Shown piece after piece: positions 27,805-36,669 of a stretch of DNA of 64,000 nt. The notes beneath the pieces were generated by a model, which saw nothing but the letters and a program-made list of their open reading frames with translations, had not been told where the DNA came from and did not search any database. The position numbers and the translations under genes were made by a program. Origin of the DNA: Agromyces larvae (lineage in GTDB: Bacteria; Actinomycetota; Actinomycetes; Actinomycetales; Microbacteriaceae); assembly GCF_022811705.1 (NCBI RefSeq), contig NZ_CP094528.1, positions 2,046,001-2,110,000 on the forward strand, in the 5' to 3' direction. Each line of letters starts with the position of its first letter. The first letter of the stretch is position 1.

Positions 27805-29439
27805 ATGGGTGACACCACCGTTCAGCCCGACCTCACCGACTCCCAGTGGCAGCGACTGCTCGCCTACGGCGTGCCGTCCGATGCCGCCGAGGGCGAGGTG
27901 CTGTTCCGCGCGGGCGATGCGTGGGCCGATCTCATCCTCGTCGAGACCGGCCTGACCGAGGTGGTGCGCGACGCCCTGCCGTGGATGCCCGAGACGCAGA
28001 TCGCCACGATAGGGCCGCGCGGGTTCCTCGGCGAGCTGGGCCTGCTGAACGGGCAGCGCCCCTTCCTCACCGGCCGGGTCGTCTCCCCGGGCCGCATCCG
28101 GCGGATCGACCGTCCGGCGCTTCAGCGGCTCATGGCCGAGGACGACGAACTGTGCGATCTGCTGCTGCACACGCTGTGGGCCAGGCGCGAGTTCCTGCGC
28201 GCCGGGCCCGCCGCGCTCTCGCTGAAGATCGTGGCCTCATCGAGCGCGTCCGCCGGCCTCGCGCTGCGCCGCTACGCCGAACGGCTCGACCTCGTCTACA
28301 CGTGGGTGGAGGCCGACGACCCCGGCAACGCCGAGCTGCTCGCGACGCACGGGTACCGACGCGACGACATGCCCGTCGCGATCATCCAGGGCGAGCCCCT
28401 CTCGAACGCGACTCCCGGCGAGGTCTCCGCGGCCCTCGGGCTCGCCTACACGAACGACGACGAGACGCCCGCCGACCTCGCCGTCGTCGGAGGCGGGCCG
28501 GCCGGGCTCGCCGCCGCGATCTACGGCGCGTCCGAGGGGCTGCGCACCGTGCTGCTCGACTCCATCGCACCCGGCGGCCAGTCGGCCGCGACCTCGCGAA
28601 TCGAGAACTACCTCGGATTCCCGTTCGGGGTCTCGGGTGACACCCTCACCGACCAGGCCTCGCTGCAGGCGCTGAAGTTCGGAGTCAGAGTGTTCGCGCC
28701 CTGCGAGGCCGCCGCCCTCGAGTGGTCGACCGATCCCCTCGCTCTCGCGCTCGCCGACGGCACCCGGGTGCACGCCCGCGCCGTCATCGTCACGACGGGC
28801 GCGCAGTACCGCAGCCTCCCCATCGACCGGTGGGACGAGTTCGAGCGGGGCGGCATCTACCATGCCGCCACCCCGCTGGAGATCCGGCAGGTCGCGGGCG
28901 AGCCGGTCGTCGTGATCGGGGGTGCGAACTCCGCGGGGCAGGCGGCGCTCGCGCTCGCTGCGAACGGATGCTCCGTCCGGCTGGTCGTCCGCGGCGACGG
29001 GCTGTCGGCGGCGATGTCGAGCTACCTCGTCGACCGCATCACCGAGGACCCGCGCATCCGCATCCACACCGGCACCCGCGTCACCGGGCTGCACGGCGAC
29101 TCCTCGCTCGAGCGCGTGACGCTGTCGGGCGCGACGAGCGAGGTCGTCGAGTGCCGGGGCCTGTTCTGCTTCATCGGCGCCGACCCCGCGACGGACTGGA
29201 TCCGTCAGCTCGACCGCGACGACCACGGATTCCTGCGCACCGGGACCGATATCGTGCGACTCGACCCCGCGTGGGGGTCGATGCGTCGCGCCCCGCTGCC
29301 GTTCGAGACGAGCCTGCCGCGAGTGTTCGCGGCGGGGGATGTGCGCCGGGGGTCGATGAAGCGCGTCGCTGCGGCCGTCGGCGAAGGCTCGAGCGCGGTC
29401 GCGTCGGTGCATCTCGCGCTCTCCGACCTGCCGGGCTGA
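27805..29439 (+). CDS. Cyclic-nucleotide-binding / thioredoxin-reductase-like fusion flavoprotein
   Basis: This 544-residue protein has three parts. Residues about 10-130 resemble a CRP-type cyclic-nucleotide-binding domain (GFLGELGLLNGQRPFL). Residues about 135-220 resemble a thioredoxin fold without cysteines. Residues about 225-544 form a thioredoxin-reductase-like FAD/NAD(P)H domain with GGGPAGLAAAIYGA, GGQSAATSRIENYLGFP and VVVIGGANSAGQAAL. The redox CxxC of true thioredoxin reductase is replaced by HAAT, so it cannot use the usual dithiol chemistry. It may act as a ligand-gated NAD(P)H oxidoreductase. The ATG at 27805 has AGGAGG upstream. Divergent from sucCD; single gene. Confidence 0.87.
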   Translation: MGDTTVQPDLTDSQWQRLLAYGVPSDAAEGEVLFRAGDAWADLILVETGLTEVVRDALPWMPETQIATIGPRGFLGELGLLNGQRPFLTGRVVSPGRIRRIDRPALQRLMAEDDELCDLLLHTLWARREFLRAGPAALSLKIVASSSASAGLALRRYAERLDLVYTWVEADDPGNAELLATHGYRRDDMPVAIIQGEPLSNATPGEVSAALGLAYTNDDETPADLAVVGGGPAGLAAAIYGASEGLRTVLLDSIAPGGQSAATSRIENYLGFPFGVSGDTLTDQASLQALKFGVRVFAPCEAAALEWSTDPLALALADGTRVHARAVIVTTGAQYRSLPIDRWDEFERGGIYHAATPLEIRQVAGEPVVVIGGANSAGQAALALAANGCSVRLVVRGDGLSAAMSSYLVDRITEDPRIRIHTGTRVTGLHGDSSLERVTLSGATSEVVECRGLFCFIGADPATDWIRQLDRDDHGFLRTGTDIVRLDPAWGSMRRAPLPFETSLPRVFAAGDVRRGSMKRVAAAVGEGSSAVASVHLALSDLPG

Positions 29440-29477
29440 CGCGGGAGCGCGGGACACGCACGGACGGAGACGAACCC

Positions 29478-30077
29478 CTACGCGAGCACGCGTTCGATCG
29501 TCTCGGGCGCGAGCGGCCGGTCGGCGAACACCAGCCGCACGGCATCGGGGTCGGGGTTGCCCGCGTCGGGCCCCCTCGACACGAGCTCGAACCCCAGCCG
29601 CTCGGCGACGCGCCGCGAGCCCTCGTTGTGCTCGAGCAGGTAGGCGACGATCGGCACGCTGGCGTCGAGCTCACGCGCGGCGCCGATCGCCGCACGGGCG
29701 AGCTCCTGCGCGAAGCCATCGCCCCACGCCCTGCGGTCGAGCCGGTAGTACAGGTTCCACCACTCGCCGCGCCGACTGCAGCCGCCGATGCCGATCAGCC
29801 GGCCGTCGGCCGGATCGCGGGCGACCCAGTAGTCGAGACCCACGTCGCGCCACCCCGCGTCGATCCCGGCGAGCATCGCACGCGTCTGGGCGAGATCGGT
29901 GTGCCGACCCGACGGCAGATGCTCCCACACCGCGGGATCGGCGTGCAGGTCGTGCAGGTCGGCGAGGTCGGCACCGTCCGGGCGATCGAGCCGCAGCCGG
30001 TCGGTGCGCAAGTGCTCGAGGGCCGGATCGCTCACTCGTTCAGGGTATCGATCGCGCGCCCGAGCACCGGCGCTCAT
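29478..30077 (-). CDS. GNAT-family N-acetyltransferase
   Basis: This 199-residue protein resembles RimJ/RimL-type acetyltransferases that use acetyl-CoA. It starts its domain at LRTDRLRLDRP, has GIGGCSRRGEWWNLYYRL in the core, and ends with AYLLEHNEGSRRVAERLGFE, the usual acetyl-CoA-site and C-terminal strand region. I start it at the ATG at 30077, which shares ATGA with the stop of the upstream FUSC gene. A GTG at 30035 (14 residues later) is an alternative. It is the last gene of the pcrA-NUDIX-FUSC-GNAT run. The acetyl acceptor is unknown. Confidence 0.85.
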   Translation of the reverse strand: MSAGARARDRYPERVSDPALEHLRTDRLRLDRPDGADLADLHDLHADPAVWEHLPSGRHTDLAQTRAMLAGIDAGWRDVGLDYWVARDPADGRLIGIGGCSRRGEWWNLYYRLDRRAWGDGFAQELARAAIGAARELDASVPIVAYLLEHNEGSRRVAERLGFELVSRGPDAGNPDPDAVRLVFADRPLAPETIERVLA

Positions 30078-31168
30078 CCGCGCCTGGACCCGATCGCGCG
30101 CCCGGCGAGCACCATGACGATGCCGACCCCGCACCCGAGCACGGTCTCGACGAGCCGGTCGACGAGCAACGGCCCGACCGCCGTCGGCTGCGCGAGGTGC
30201 GCGACGCAGAGCGCGAGCGGCGTGATGAACACGAGCGCGGTGCCGTAGTGCCGCCCGACGAACACCTCGGCGCCGAACTGCGCGACGGCGACCACGAGCA
30301 CCAGCACCCACGCCGCGGGATCGGGCCAGAGCACGAGCGCGGTGACCCCGACGCCGACGGCGGTGCCGAGCACGCGGTGCCATGCCCGCGCGAACGAGTG
30401 CGCCGCACCGGCCGGCGGGATCACGGCGGACACGCTCACCACCGCCCAGTACGGATGCCCGATGCCGAGCAGCAGGGCGGCGGCACCCGCGGCCAGCGCC
30501 CCGACGACGTGCTGGCCGATCGCGAGCCACACGCGCGGGTCGGCGAGCGCGGCCCACCGCACCGGCGTCGGCGCGCGCAGCGGCTTGAACCGCCCCGGCC
30601 CGAACAGGCGCCGCAGCAGCCACCCCGACAGGCTCACCGCCCACGCGAACAGCGCCGACCCGGCGGCGATGCCGACCCGGGTCCAGCCTTCGTCGGCGGG
30701 CGCCGGCACGCTCGCGCAGACGAGCAGCGCGAAGACGAAGAAGAGCGGGGTCGGGGGCCCGAGGCGTGCGACGTTGACGGTGAGCAGGCCCCCGACGAGC
30801 ACGCCGACGAGTGCGACCGCGACGCCCGCGGTGCCGGCGTCGGAGACCGAGAGCCAGAGGCCGGCGCCGACGCTCGCGACGAGCCCGACGGCCGCGACGG
30901 TGAGCGTGCGCACCCGGCCGCGGTACGCCTCGCCGCGGCCGAAGATCGCGGTCATGCCGCCGAAGGCGGCGTACGGCGCCCACTCCACGCGCCCCGCCGC
31001 GAGGAGGATCGCGAGCGGCACCGCGGCCGCGACGGCGGCACGTGCGGCCACCTCGATATCGAGCGCCCGGATGTCGCGCCACCAGGCGCGGCGCGCGCCC
31101 GGAGCATCCGCGGGCCGCCCCTCACCGCCGGGCGTCCCGCCCGCCGGTTCGGCCCGCCCGCCGCTCAT
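30074..31168 (-). CDS. FUSC-family membrane protein (aromatic acid exporter type)
   Basis: This 364-residue protein has two sets of hydrophobic helices (about 40-170 and 215-355), with WAPYAAFGGMTAIFG near the N-terminus and the repeated core GHPYWAVVSVSAVIPPAG. This is the layout of the fusaric-acid-resistance/aromatic-acid-efflux (FUSC) family, although it lacks the long cytoplasmic extension of the larger members. Substrates in the family are aromatic carboxylates; here the substrate is unknown. It lies 13 bases after the NUDIX gene and overlaps the GNAT gene. Confidence 0.83.
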   Translation of the reverse strand: MSGGRAEPAGGTPGGEGRPADAPGARRAWWRDIRALDIEVAARAAVAAAVPLAILLAAGRVEWAPYAAFGGMTAIFGRGEAYRGRVRTLTVAAVGLVASVGAGLWLSVSDAGTAGVAVALVGVLVGGLLTVNVARLGPPTPLFFVFALLVCASVPAPADEGWTRVGIAAGSALFAWAVSLSGWLLRRLFGPGRFKPLRAPTPVRWAALADPRVWLAIGQHVVGALAAGAAALLLGIGHPYWAVVSVSAVIPPAGAAHSFARAWHRVLGTAVGVGVTALVLWPDPAAWVLVLVVAVAQFGAEVFVGRHYGTALVFITPLALCVAHLAQPTAVGPLLVDRLVETVLGCGVGIVMVLAGRAIGSRRG

Positions 31169-31181
31169 GCCGGTCGGCCGC

Positions 31182-31724
31182 TCACGCCACTCGGCCGAGC
31201 GCGATCGCCGCGTACATGAGCGCGGCGACCGTCTCGCCGTCGGTGATCTCGCCGGCCCGGAGCATCCGCACCACCTCGGCCCACGGCACCGCCCGCACGT
31301 CGCTGATGCCCTCCTCGCCCTGGTGGTGCGCCGCGTCGGCGGCGGCGCGCAGCCCGGTGGCGAGGAACACCGTCTCGGGTGCGCGGGCGATGCCGTTCAG
31401 CGCGTGCATGCGGCCGATCTCGCGCCAGTCTGATGCCTCGTACCCGGTCTCCTCGAGGAGTTCGCGTCGCGCGGCGAGGAGCGCGTCCTCGCCGTCGGTG
31501 CCGCCCGCGGGCACCTCGACGGTCTCGCCGACCGTGTGGCGGTCGATGGTGACGAGCAGCACCTCGTCGGCGTCGGTCACCGCGACCACGAACACCGCCG
31601 GGTTCGCCATCTCGACGACGCCGTAGATGCCGGCGGCGCCGTCGGGCTTCACCACCTCGTCTTCGACGACGCGGATCCATCGGTTCTCGTAGACGGTGCG
31701 ACTCGCACGCACGGGCCAGTTCAT
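31182..31724 (-). CDS. NUDIX hydrolase (ADP-ribose pyrophosphatase-like)
   Basis: This 180-residue protein has the Nudix helix in GGTDGEDALLAARREL and LLEETGY, matching the REUxEExGU core; the first spacing (PAGGTDGE) is one residue shorter than the textbook box. Such enzymes cleave nucleoside diphosphates linked to another moiety, and VEVPAGG before the box is typical for ADP-ribose pyrophosphatases. It lies 13 bases downstream of the helicase gene on the same strand. Its link to DNA repair is only positional. Confidence 0.9.
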   Translation of the reverse strand: MNWPVRASRTVYENRWIRVVEDEVVKPDGAAGIYGVVEMANPAVFVVAVTDADEVLLVTIDRHTVGETVEVPAGGTDGEDALLAARRELLEETGYEASDWREIGRMHALNGIARAPETVFLATGLRAAADAAHHQGEEGISDVRAVPWAEVVRMLRAGEITDGETVAALMYAAIALGRVA

Positions 31725-31737
31725 CGAGCTTCGGGCC

Positions 31738-34212
31738 TCACAGCTTCTCGATGGGTGCGATCTTGATGAGCAGCTTCTTCGCGCCGACCCGGTCGAACGC
31801 GACGTGCGCGATGCGCTTCGAGCCCTCGCCGGTGACCTGGTTCACGGTCCCTTCGCCGAAGTCGGAGTGCCGGATCCGGTCGCCCGCGTCGAGGGTGAGG
31901 TCGCCGTTGTCGCGCACGTTCGCGGTGACCTTGTTCGCCCACTCGGTCTTCGTCGCGGCCGACCGGGTGACGCTGAACCGTTCGAGGTCGCGGTCGCGGG
32001 TGCCCCACGCGCCGCCCGGACCGCCGCCGGGACGGCGGGCGTTCAGGGCGCGCGGCTGGGTGCCGCCGCGGCTCGTCGCCATCCCCGGCGACTGCTTCCA
32101 GTCGACGAGGTGCTCGGGGATCTCTTGGAGGTAGCGGCTCGGCATCGCGACGGAGACCTCGCCGAACTGCGCGCGGCTCATCGCGAGCGACAGGTACAGG
32201 CGCTTGCGCGCGCGCGTGATGCCGACGTAGAACAGCCGTCGCTCCTCGGCGGGGCCGCCGGGCTCGGTCGCCGACATCTGGTGCGGCAGCAGCCCCTCTT
32301 CGAGGCCGGTCAGGAACACGGCGTGGTACTCGAGGCCCTTCGCGGTGTGCAGGGTCATCAGCGACACGGTTCCGGATGCGTCGTCGAGTTCGTCGGCCGC
32401 CGCCACGAGCGACACCTGGGTGAGGAAGTCGACGAGGGTCGCGCCCGGGTTCTCGCGGTCGAAGTCGCGGGTCTGGGCCACGAGCTCCTCCACGTTCTCG
32501 GCGCGGGTCTCGTCTTGCGGGTCGCGGCTGTTGCGCAGCGCTGCGATCAGCCCGGATGCCTCGAGCAGGTACACGAGCACGTCGCTGACCTTCGCGGCGC
32601 CCTCGTTGGTGCCCTCGTCGAGCCCGCGCTGCGACGGCACCAGCATCGCCGCCGCCTGGTCGAGCACGTCGGCGAGCCCGGCGATCGCCCCACGGACCTT
32701 CGGGCCGAGCCCGAGCTCGGCGGCCGAGCGCATCGCCTGGCGGAACGAGATCTCGTTCTGCTCGGCGAACTGGGCGATCGCGGTCTCGGTGGCCGGCCCG
32801 ATCCCGCGCTTGGGGGTGTTCAGGATGCGACGCAGCGCGAGCTCGTCGAGCGGATTCGCGACCGCCGTCAGGTACGCCATCGCGTCCTTGATCTCGGCGC
32901 GCTCGTAGAACTTGGTGCCGCCGACCACCCGGTACGGCAGCGCCGACCGCACGAAGATCTCCTCCAGCGCACGGGTCTGCGCGTTGGTGCGGTAGAACAC
33001 CGCGATGTCGCGGTAGGCGACGCCGGCGCGGTGCAGCGTCTCGATCTCGTCGGCGATGAACTGCGCCTCGTCGTGCGCGGTGTACCCGGTGTAGCCGACG
33101 ATCTTCTCGCCGTCGCCGTCGGCCGTCCACAGCTTCTTGTCCTTGCGGTCGAAGTTGTTCTGGATGACCGCGTTCGCCGCCGAGAGGATGTTCTGCGTCG
33201 ACCGGTAGTTCTGTTCGAGCAGCACGACCTTCGCGCCCGGGAAGTCGCGCTCGAACTCCGAGATGTTGCGGATGTCGGCGCCGCGGAACGCGTAGATCGA
33301 CTGGTCGCTGTCGCCGACCACGGTGAGCGACGCGCCGGGGATCTCGCCGTGCTCGTCGGTGAGGCCGCGCACGAGGATGCCGTGCGCGTCGAGCTCGTCG
33401 ACGACGGCCTTCTCGACCGGGCGGGTGAGCTCGCGGATGAGCGCGTACTGGGCGTGGTTGGTGTCCTGGTACTCGTCGACCAGGATGTGCCGGAACCGCC
33501 GCTGGTAGAGCGCCGCGACCTTCGGGAACGCCCGGAACAGGTAGACCGTCTCGGCGATGAGGTCGTCGAAGTCGAGCGCGTGCTGATCGCGCAGCCGCCG
33601 CGAGTACTGCCGGAAGATCTCGCAGAACACCGCCTCTTGCGGGTCGTTCAGGTTCGCGTTGCGCGCGTAGGCGTCGGCGTCGGCGAGCTCGTTCTTCAGC
33701 TTCGAGATCTTCGCCTGCGCACCGGCGGGCGTGAACCCCATGGTGTCGGCGTCGAGCTCTTTGATGATGCGCTTCAGCATCGTGCGGGTGTCGGCCGAGT
33801 CGTAGATCGTGAACGTCGACGACATGCCGAGCGACTCGGCCTCGCGCCGCAGGATGCGCACGCACGCCGAGTGGAACGTCGAGATCCACATGCCCGACGC
33901 GCCGTCGCCGAGCAGGTGCTGCACGCGCTCGCGCATCTCGGCGGCCGCCTTGTTCGTGAACGTGATCGCGAGGATCTGGCTCGGCCACGCCTCGCGGGTC
34001 TCGATGAGGTGCGCGATGCGGTGGGTGAGCACGCGCGTCTTGCCCGAGCCGGCGCCCGCGACGATGAGCAGTGCGGGGCCGCGGTATTCGACGGCTTCGC
34101 GCTGCTGCGGGTTGAGCCCGTCGGTGAGATGCGAGCCGGAGGGGCCGGAAGAAGCGGGCGCGGCGGCCTCGCGCCAGCCCGCGGGATCGTCTGGGTCGAG
34201 GATCAGCGTCAT
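31738..34212 (-). CDS. pcrA: ATP-dependent DNA helicase, UvrD/PcrA type
   Basis: This 824-residue superfamily-1 3'-5' helicase acts in nucleotide excision repair and removal of proteins from DNA. The N-terminal helicase motifs are present: the Q-motif LNPQQREAV, Walker A AGAGSGKTR, AITFTNKAA, Walker B region LVDEYQDTNHAQY, GDSDQSIYAFRGA, and later QNYRSTQ and TLHTAKGLEY. The C-terminal part ends with a Tudor-like VNQVTGEGSKRIAHVAF segment typical of actinobacterial PcrA. The start ATG at 34212 is just upstream of a family-typical N-terminus. It heads the run with NUDIX, FUSC and GNAT genes and diverges from the symporter at 34341. Confidence 0.97.
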   Translation of the reverse strand: MTLILDPDDPAGWREAAAPASSGPSGSHLTDGLNPQQREAVEYRGPALLIVAGAGSGKTRVLTHRIAHLIETREAWPSQILAITFTNKAAAEMRERVQHLLGDGASGMWISTFHSACVRILRREAESLGMSSTFTIYDSADTRTMLKRIIKELDADTMGFTPAGAQAKISKLKNELADADAYARNANLNDPQEAVFCEIFRQYSRRLRDQHALDFDDLIAETVYLFRAFPKVAALYQRRFRHILVDEYQDTNHAQYALIRELTRPVEKAVVDELDAHGILVRGLTDEHGEIPGASLTVVGDSDQSIYAFRGADIRNISEFERDFPGAKVVLLEQNYRSTQNILSAANAVIQNNFDRKDKKLWTADGDGEKIVGYTGYTAHDEAQFIADEIETLHRAGVAYRDIAVFYRTNAQTRALEEIFVRSALPYRVVGGTKFYERAEIKDAMAYLTAVANPLDELALRRILNTPKRGIGPATETAIAQFAEQNEISFRQAMRSAAELGLGPKVRGAIAGLADVLDQAAAMLVPSQRGLDEGTNEGAAKVSDVLVYLLEASGLIAALRNSRDPQDETRAENVEELVAQTRDFDRENPGATLVDFLTQVSLVAAADELDDASGTVSLMTLHTAKGLEYHAVFLTGLEEGLLPHQMSATEPGGPAEERRLFYVGITRARKRLYLSLAMSRAQFGEVSVAMPSRYLQEIPEHLVDWKQSPGMATSRGGTQPRALNARRPGGGPGGAWGTRDRDLERFSVTRSAATKTEWANKVTANVRDNGDLTLDAGDRIRHSDFGEGTVNQVTGEGSKRIAHVAFDRVGAKKLLIKIAPIEKL

Positions 34213-34340
34213 GTCCCGTCAAGTCTAGGCGGGGCATCCGACACCCGAACCGTCCACCTGCGAGTAGCCTGGCCGCCACGTGCGCATGCGACCCTCCGGC
34301 TGCGCGCACCCGACAGCGTCGTCCACCCGAACGAGGAGCC

Positions 34341-35744
34341 ATGCCCGACCCCATCACCGCGTCCGCGTCCGCTCCGCCCGCCGCCCGTGCCACCCCGCCG
34401 TGGCGGTACGCGATCGGCATGTTCGGCACCTCGATCCCGATCAACATGATCAAGGGGTCGATGATCCTCTTCTACGTCGACATCCTCGGCCTCGACGTCC
34501 GCGTCTACGGCGCGGTGATGGTGGTCTACGCCGTGGTCGACGCGATCGACAACCCGGTGCTCGGGTACCTCTCCGACCGCACCCGCACGCGGTTCGGTCG
34601 CCGCCGGCCCTGGCTCGTCATCGGGGCGCCGCTGCTCGCGGCATCCATGATCGCGTTCTTCTCGGCGCCGGCCTCGCTCGACGGGCTCGGGCTGGTGATC
34701 TGGTTCGCCGTGTTCGCGATCCTCTGCGAGGCGTTCGACTCCATGCTGAACGCGAACTACGGCGCCCTGCTGCCCGAGCTGTTCCCCCAGGAGCGGCGGC
34801 GCGCGGTCGCCAACTCGCTGCGCCAGGGGTTCCAGCTGGCGGCCCTGGTCATCTCGCTCGCGGTGACGCCGCTGCTGACCACCAAGGTGTTCGGCACCGA
34901 GGCGACGACGACCGGCTTCACCGTCACGGCGACGATCTACGGCGCGATCGCGGTAGCGGTCATCCTCTTCATGGCGTTCAGCGCGAAGGAGAACCCGCGG
35001 TACTCGACCGTCGAGCGGCCGCGGTTCTTCCGGACGATCGGGGCGATCCTCGCGAACCCGCGGTTCTGGACCATCGGCGTCGCGGGCGCCTGCTACGGCT
35101 CCGCCATGGCGCTGGTGCTCGCCGGGCTGCAGCTCTACGTGCGCTACTCGCTCGGGCTGCCCGTCTCGGACGCGCTGTTCCTCCAGGCCGCCGTGATCCT
35201 CGTGTCGGTGCTCGGCCTCGTCGGCTGGACCCAGGTGGTGCGCCGCAAGGGCGCGGCCTTCACCTGGCGGCTCGCGTTCGTGCTGCTCGCGGCGAGCTTC
35301 GTGCCGCTGTTCTTCGCGAACAGCCTGCTCACCGCGATCCTCGCGGGCGCGCTCGTCGGCGTGGGCTACTCGGGCATGCTCGCGACGAACGACCTCATCG
35401 TCGCGCGCGTGCTCGACGACGACGCGCGCCGCCACGGCGAGCACCGCGAGGGGCTGTTCCTCTCGGCGTTCGGCTTCTTCGGGCGGCTGAACGGGATCGT
35501 CACCGGCCTCGCGCTCGCCTCGCTCGGCCTATTCTTCGGCTACTGGTCGGGCGACGACCCCGGCACGGCGCCCGACCTCGCGTTCCGCGTGTTCCTCTGC
35601 GTCTACCCGTTCGTGCTCACGGTGATCGGCGCGGTGCTCGCCCGGTTCATCCGCGTGCCCGACGGGCTCGACGAACGACGCGCCGACACGGGCGCCGATC
35701 TCGCCGAGACCGCGGCCCGCGCCGCCGAGGAGGTCGACGGGTGA
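34341..35744 (+). CDS. GPH/MelB-type sugar:cation symporter (MFS)
   Basis: This 467-residue permease has about twelve helices. It has the glycoside-pentoside-hexuronide signature in the helix 2-3 loop (DNPVLGYLSDRTRTRFGRRR then PW) and the first-half motif NANYGALLPELF. Family members carry sugars or glycosides with Na+ or H+. The GAGGAG before the ATG at 34341 is only two bases away, so initiation might be weak or slightly misplaced. It overlaps the next gene by GTGA, indicating joint uptake and processing of an oligosaccharide or amino sugar; the sugar is not identifiable. Confidence 0.88.
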   Translation: MPDPITASASAPPAARATPPWRYAIGMFGTSIPINMIKGSMILFYVDILGLDVRVYGAVMVVYAVVDAIDNPVLGYLSDRTRTRFGRRRPWLVIGAPLLAASMIAFFSAPASLDGLGLVIWFAVFAILCEAFDSMLNANYGALLPELFPQERRRAVANSLRQGFQLAALVISLAVTPLLTTKVFGTEATTTGFTVTATIYGAIAVAVILFMAFSAKENPRYSTVERPRFFRTIGAILANPRFWTIGVAGACYGSAMALVLAGLQLYVRYSLGLPVSDALFLQAAVILVSVLGLVGWTQVVRRKGAAFTWRLAFVLLAASFVPLFFANSLLTAILAGALVGVGYSGMLATNDLIVARVLDDDARRHGEHREGLFLSAFGFFGRLNGIVTGLALASLGLFFGYWSGDDPGTAPDLAFRVFLCVYPFVLTVIGAVLARFIRVPDGLDERRADTGADLAETAARAAEEVDG

Positions 35745-36586
35745 CGCGTCGCCTCGTGCTCACGGCCGACGACCTCGGCCGCGACGAGGCGACGAGCGCC
35801 GCGATCGCCGAGCTCGCCGCCGACGGGGCGATCACCGCCACGACCGCGATCGTCGTCTCGCCGTTCGCCCGCGCTGCGGTCGACGCGGTGCGCACCGCTG
35901 GCCTCGAACCGCGCCTGCACGCCACCCTGTCGAGCGAGCGCGGCGTACCGTCGTGGCATCCGCTCACCTCCGGCCGCTCGCTCGGCGACGCCGACGACGC
36001 ATCCCTGCCCGAGGACGCCCGGCAGGTGGGCGAGCGCGCCGAACCCGACGAGGTCGCGGCCGAACTCGCCGCGCAGCTCGACCAGCTGCGCGCGCTCGGT
36101 GCCCGGCCCGCGGCGATCGACTCGCACGCCGGCACCCTGTACGGGCTCACCGGGCGCTCGTTCCTGCCCGAAGCGCTCGCGCTCTGCGCGCGCGAGGGGC
36201 TCGGGTTGCGGCTGCCCCGCTCGCTCGCGCCCTACCTCGCCGCAGGCGGCGGGCACCGCACCGAGGTCTCCGCGGAGGTCGCGACCGCGCACGCGCACGC
36301 GGTCGCAGCGGCGGATGCCACGGGCGTGCCGATCCCCGCGGCGATGATCACGAACCGACGCCGCGCCGTCGATCTCGGCGACTACCGCGCGCTGCTCGAC
36401 GACGTGCGCCGGATGCTCGGCGGCCTGCCCGCGGGCACGAGCGAGCTGTTCCTGCACCCGGCGCCCGACGGGACCCTCGCCGGCGACGCCGGGGCGGTGC
36501 GCGCGTGGGAGCTGCGACTGCTGCGCGACCCCGCCCTCCGCGCCGCGATCGACGCCGAGGGGCTCGAGCTCGTCGCGAGCTGGTGA
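35741..36586 (+). CDS. ChbG/YdjC-type carbohydrate deacetylase
   Basis: This 281-residue protein belongs to the ChbG/HpnK (YdjC) family of metal-dependent deacetylases that remove acetyl groups from N-acetylated sugars such as chitooligosaccharides. It has the metal-site pair in VLTADDLGRDE at the N-terminus, LHATLSSE, and the second metal region DSHAGT. Family members are normally about 250-300 residues. The GTG start at 35741 overlaps the symporter stop by four bases. Together they suggest import and deacetylation of an acetylated oligosaccharide. Confidence 0.88.
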   Translation: MTRRLVLTADDLGRDEATSAAIAELAADGAITATTAIVVSPFARAAVDAVRTAGLEPRLHATLSSERGVPSWHPLTSGRSLGDADDASLPEDARQVGERAEPDEVAAELAAQLDQLRALGARPAAIDSHAGTLYGLTGRSFLPEALALCAREGLGLRLPRSLAPYLAAGGGHRTEVSAEVATAHAHAVAAADATGVPIPAAMITNRRRAVDLGDYRALLDDVRRMLGGLPAGTSELFLHPAPDGTLAGDAGAVRAWELRLLRDPALRAAIDAEGLELVASW

Positions 36587-36595
36587 CCTCGGGAA

Positions 36596-36625
36596 GGCGC
36601 TGAGCTCGAGTCGGCGCTGAGCTCG
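36596..36625. repeat. Short tandem repeat GGCGCTGAGCTCG x2
   Basis: A 13-base unit occurs at 36596-36608 and 36613-36625 in the 83-base gap between the deacetylase gene and the convergent membrane protein gene. Confidence 0.7.
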
Positions 36626-36669
36626 GCTCGGCGCTCGGGCCGAGGCGATAGCTCAGACCGAGGCCGCGC

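Noticed and set aside
31721..34453. A 910-residue frame on the same strand as pcrA
   Set aside because: It is a frame-shifted shadow of pcrA, with no helicase motifs and low-complexity Arg/Pro composition.
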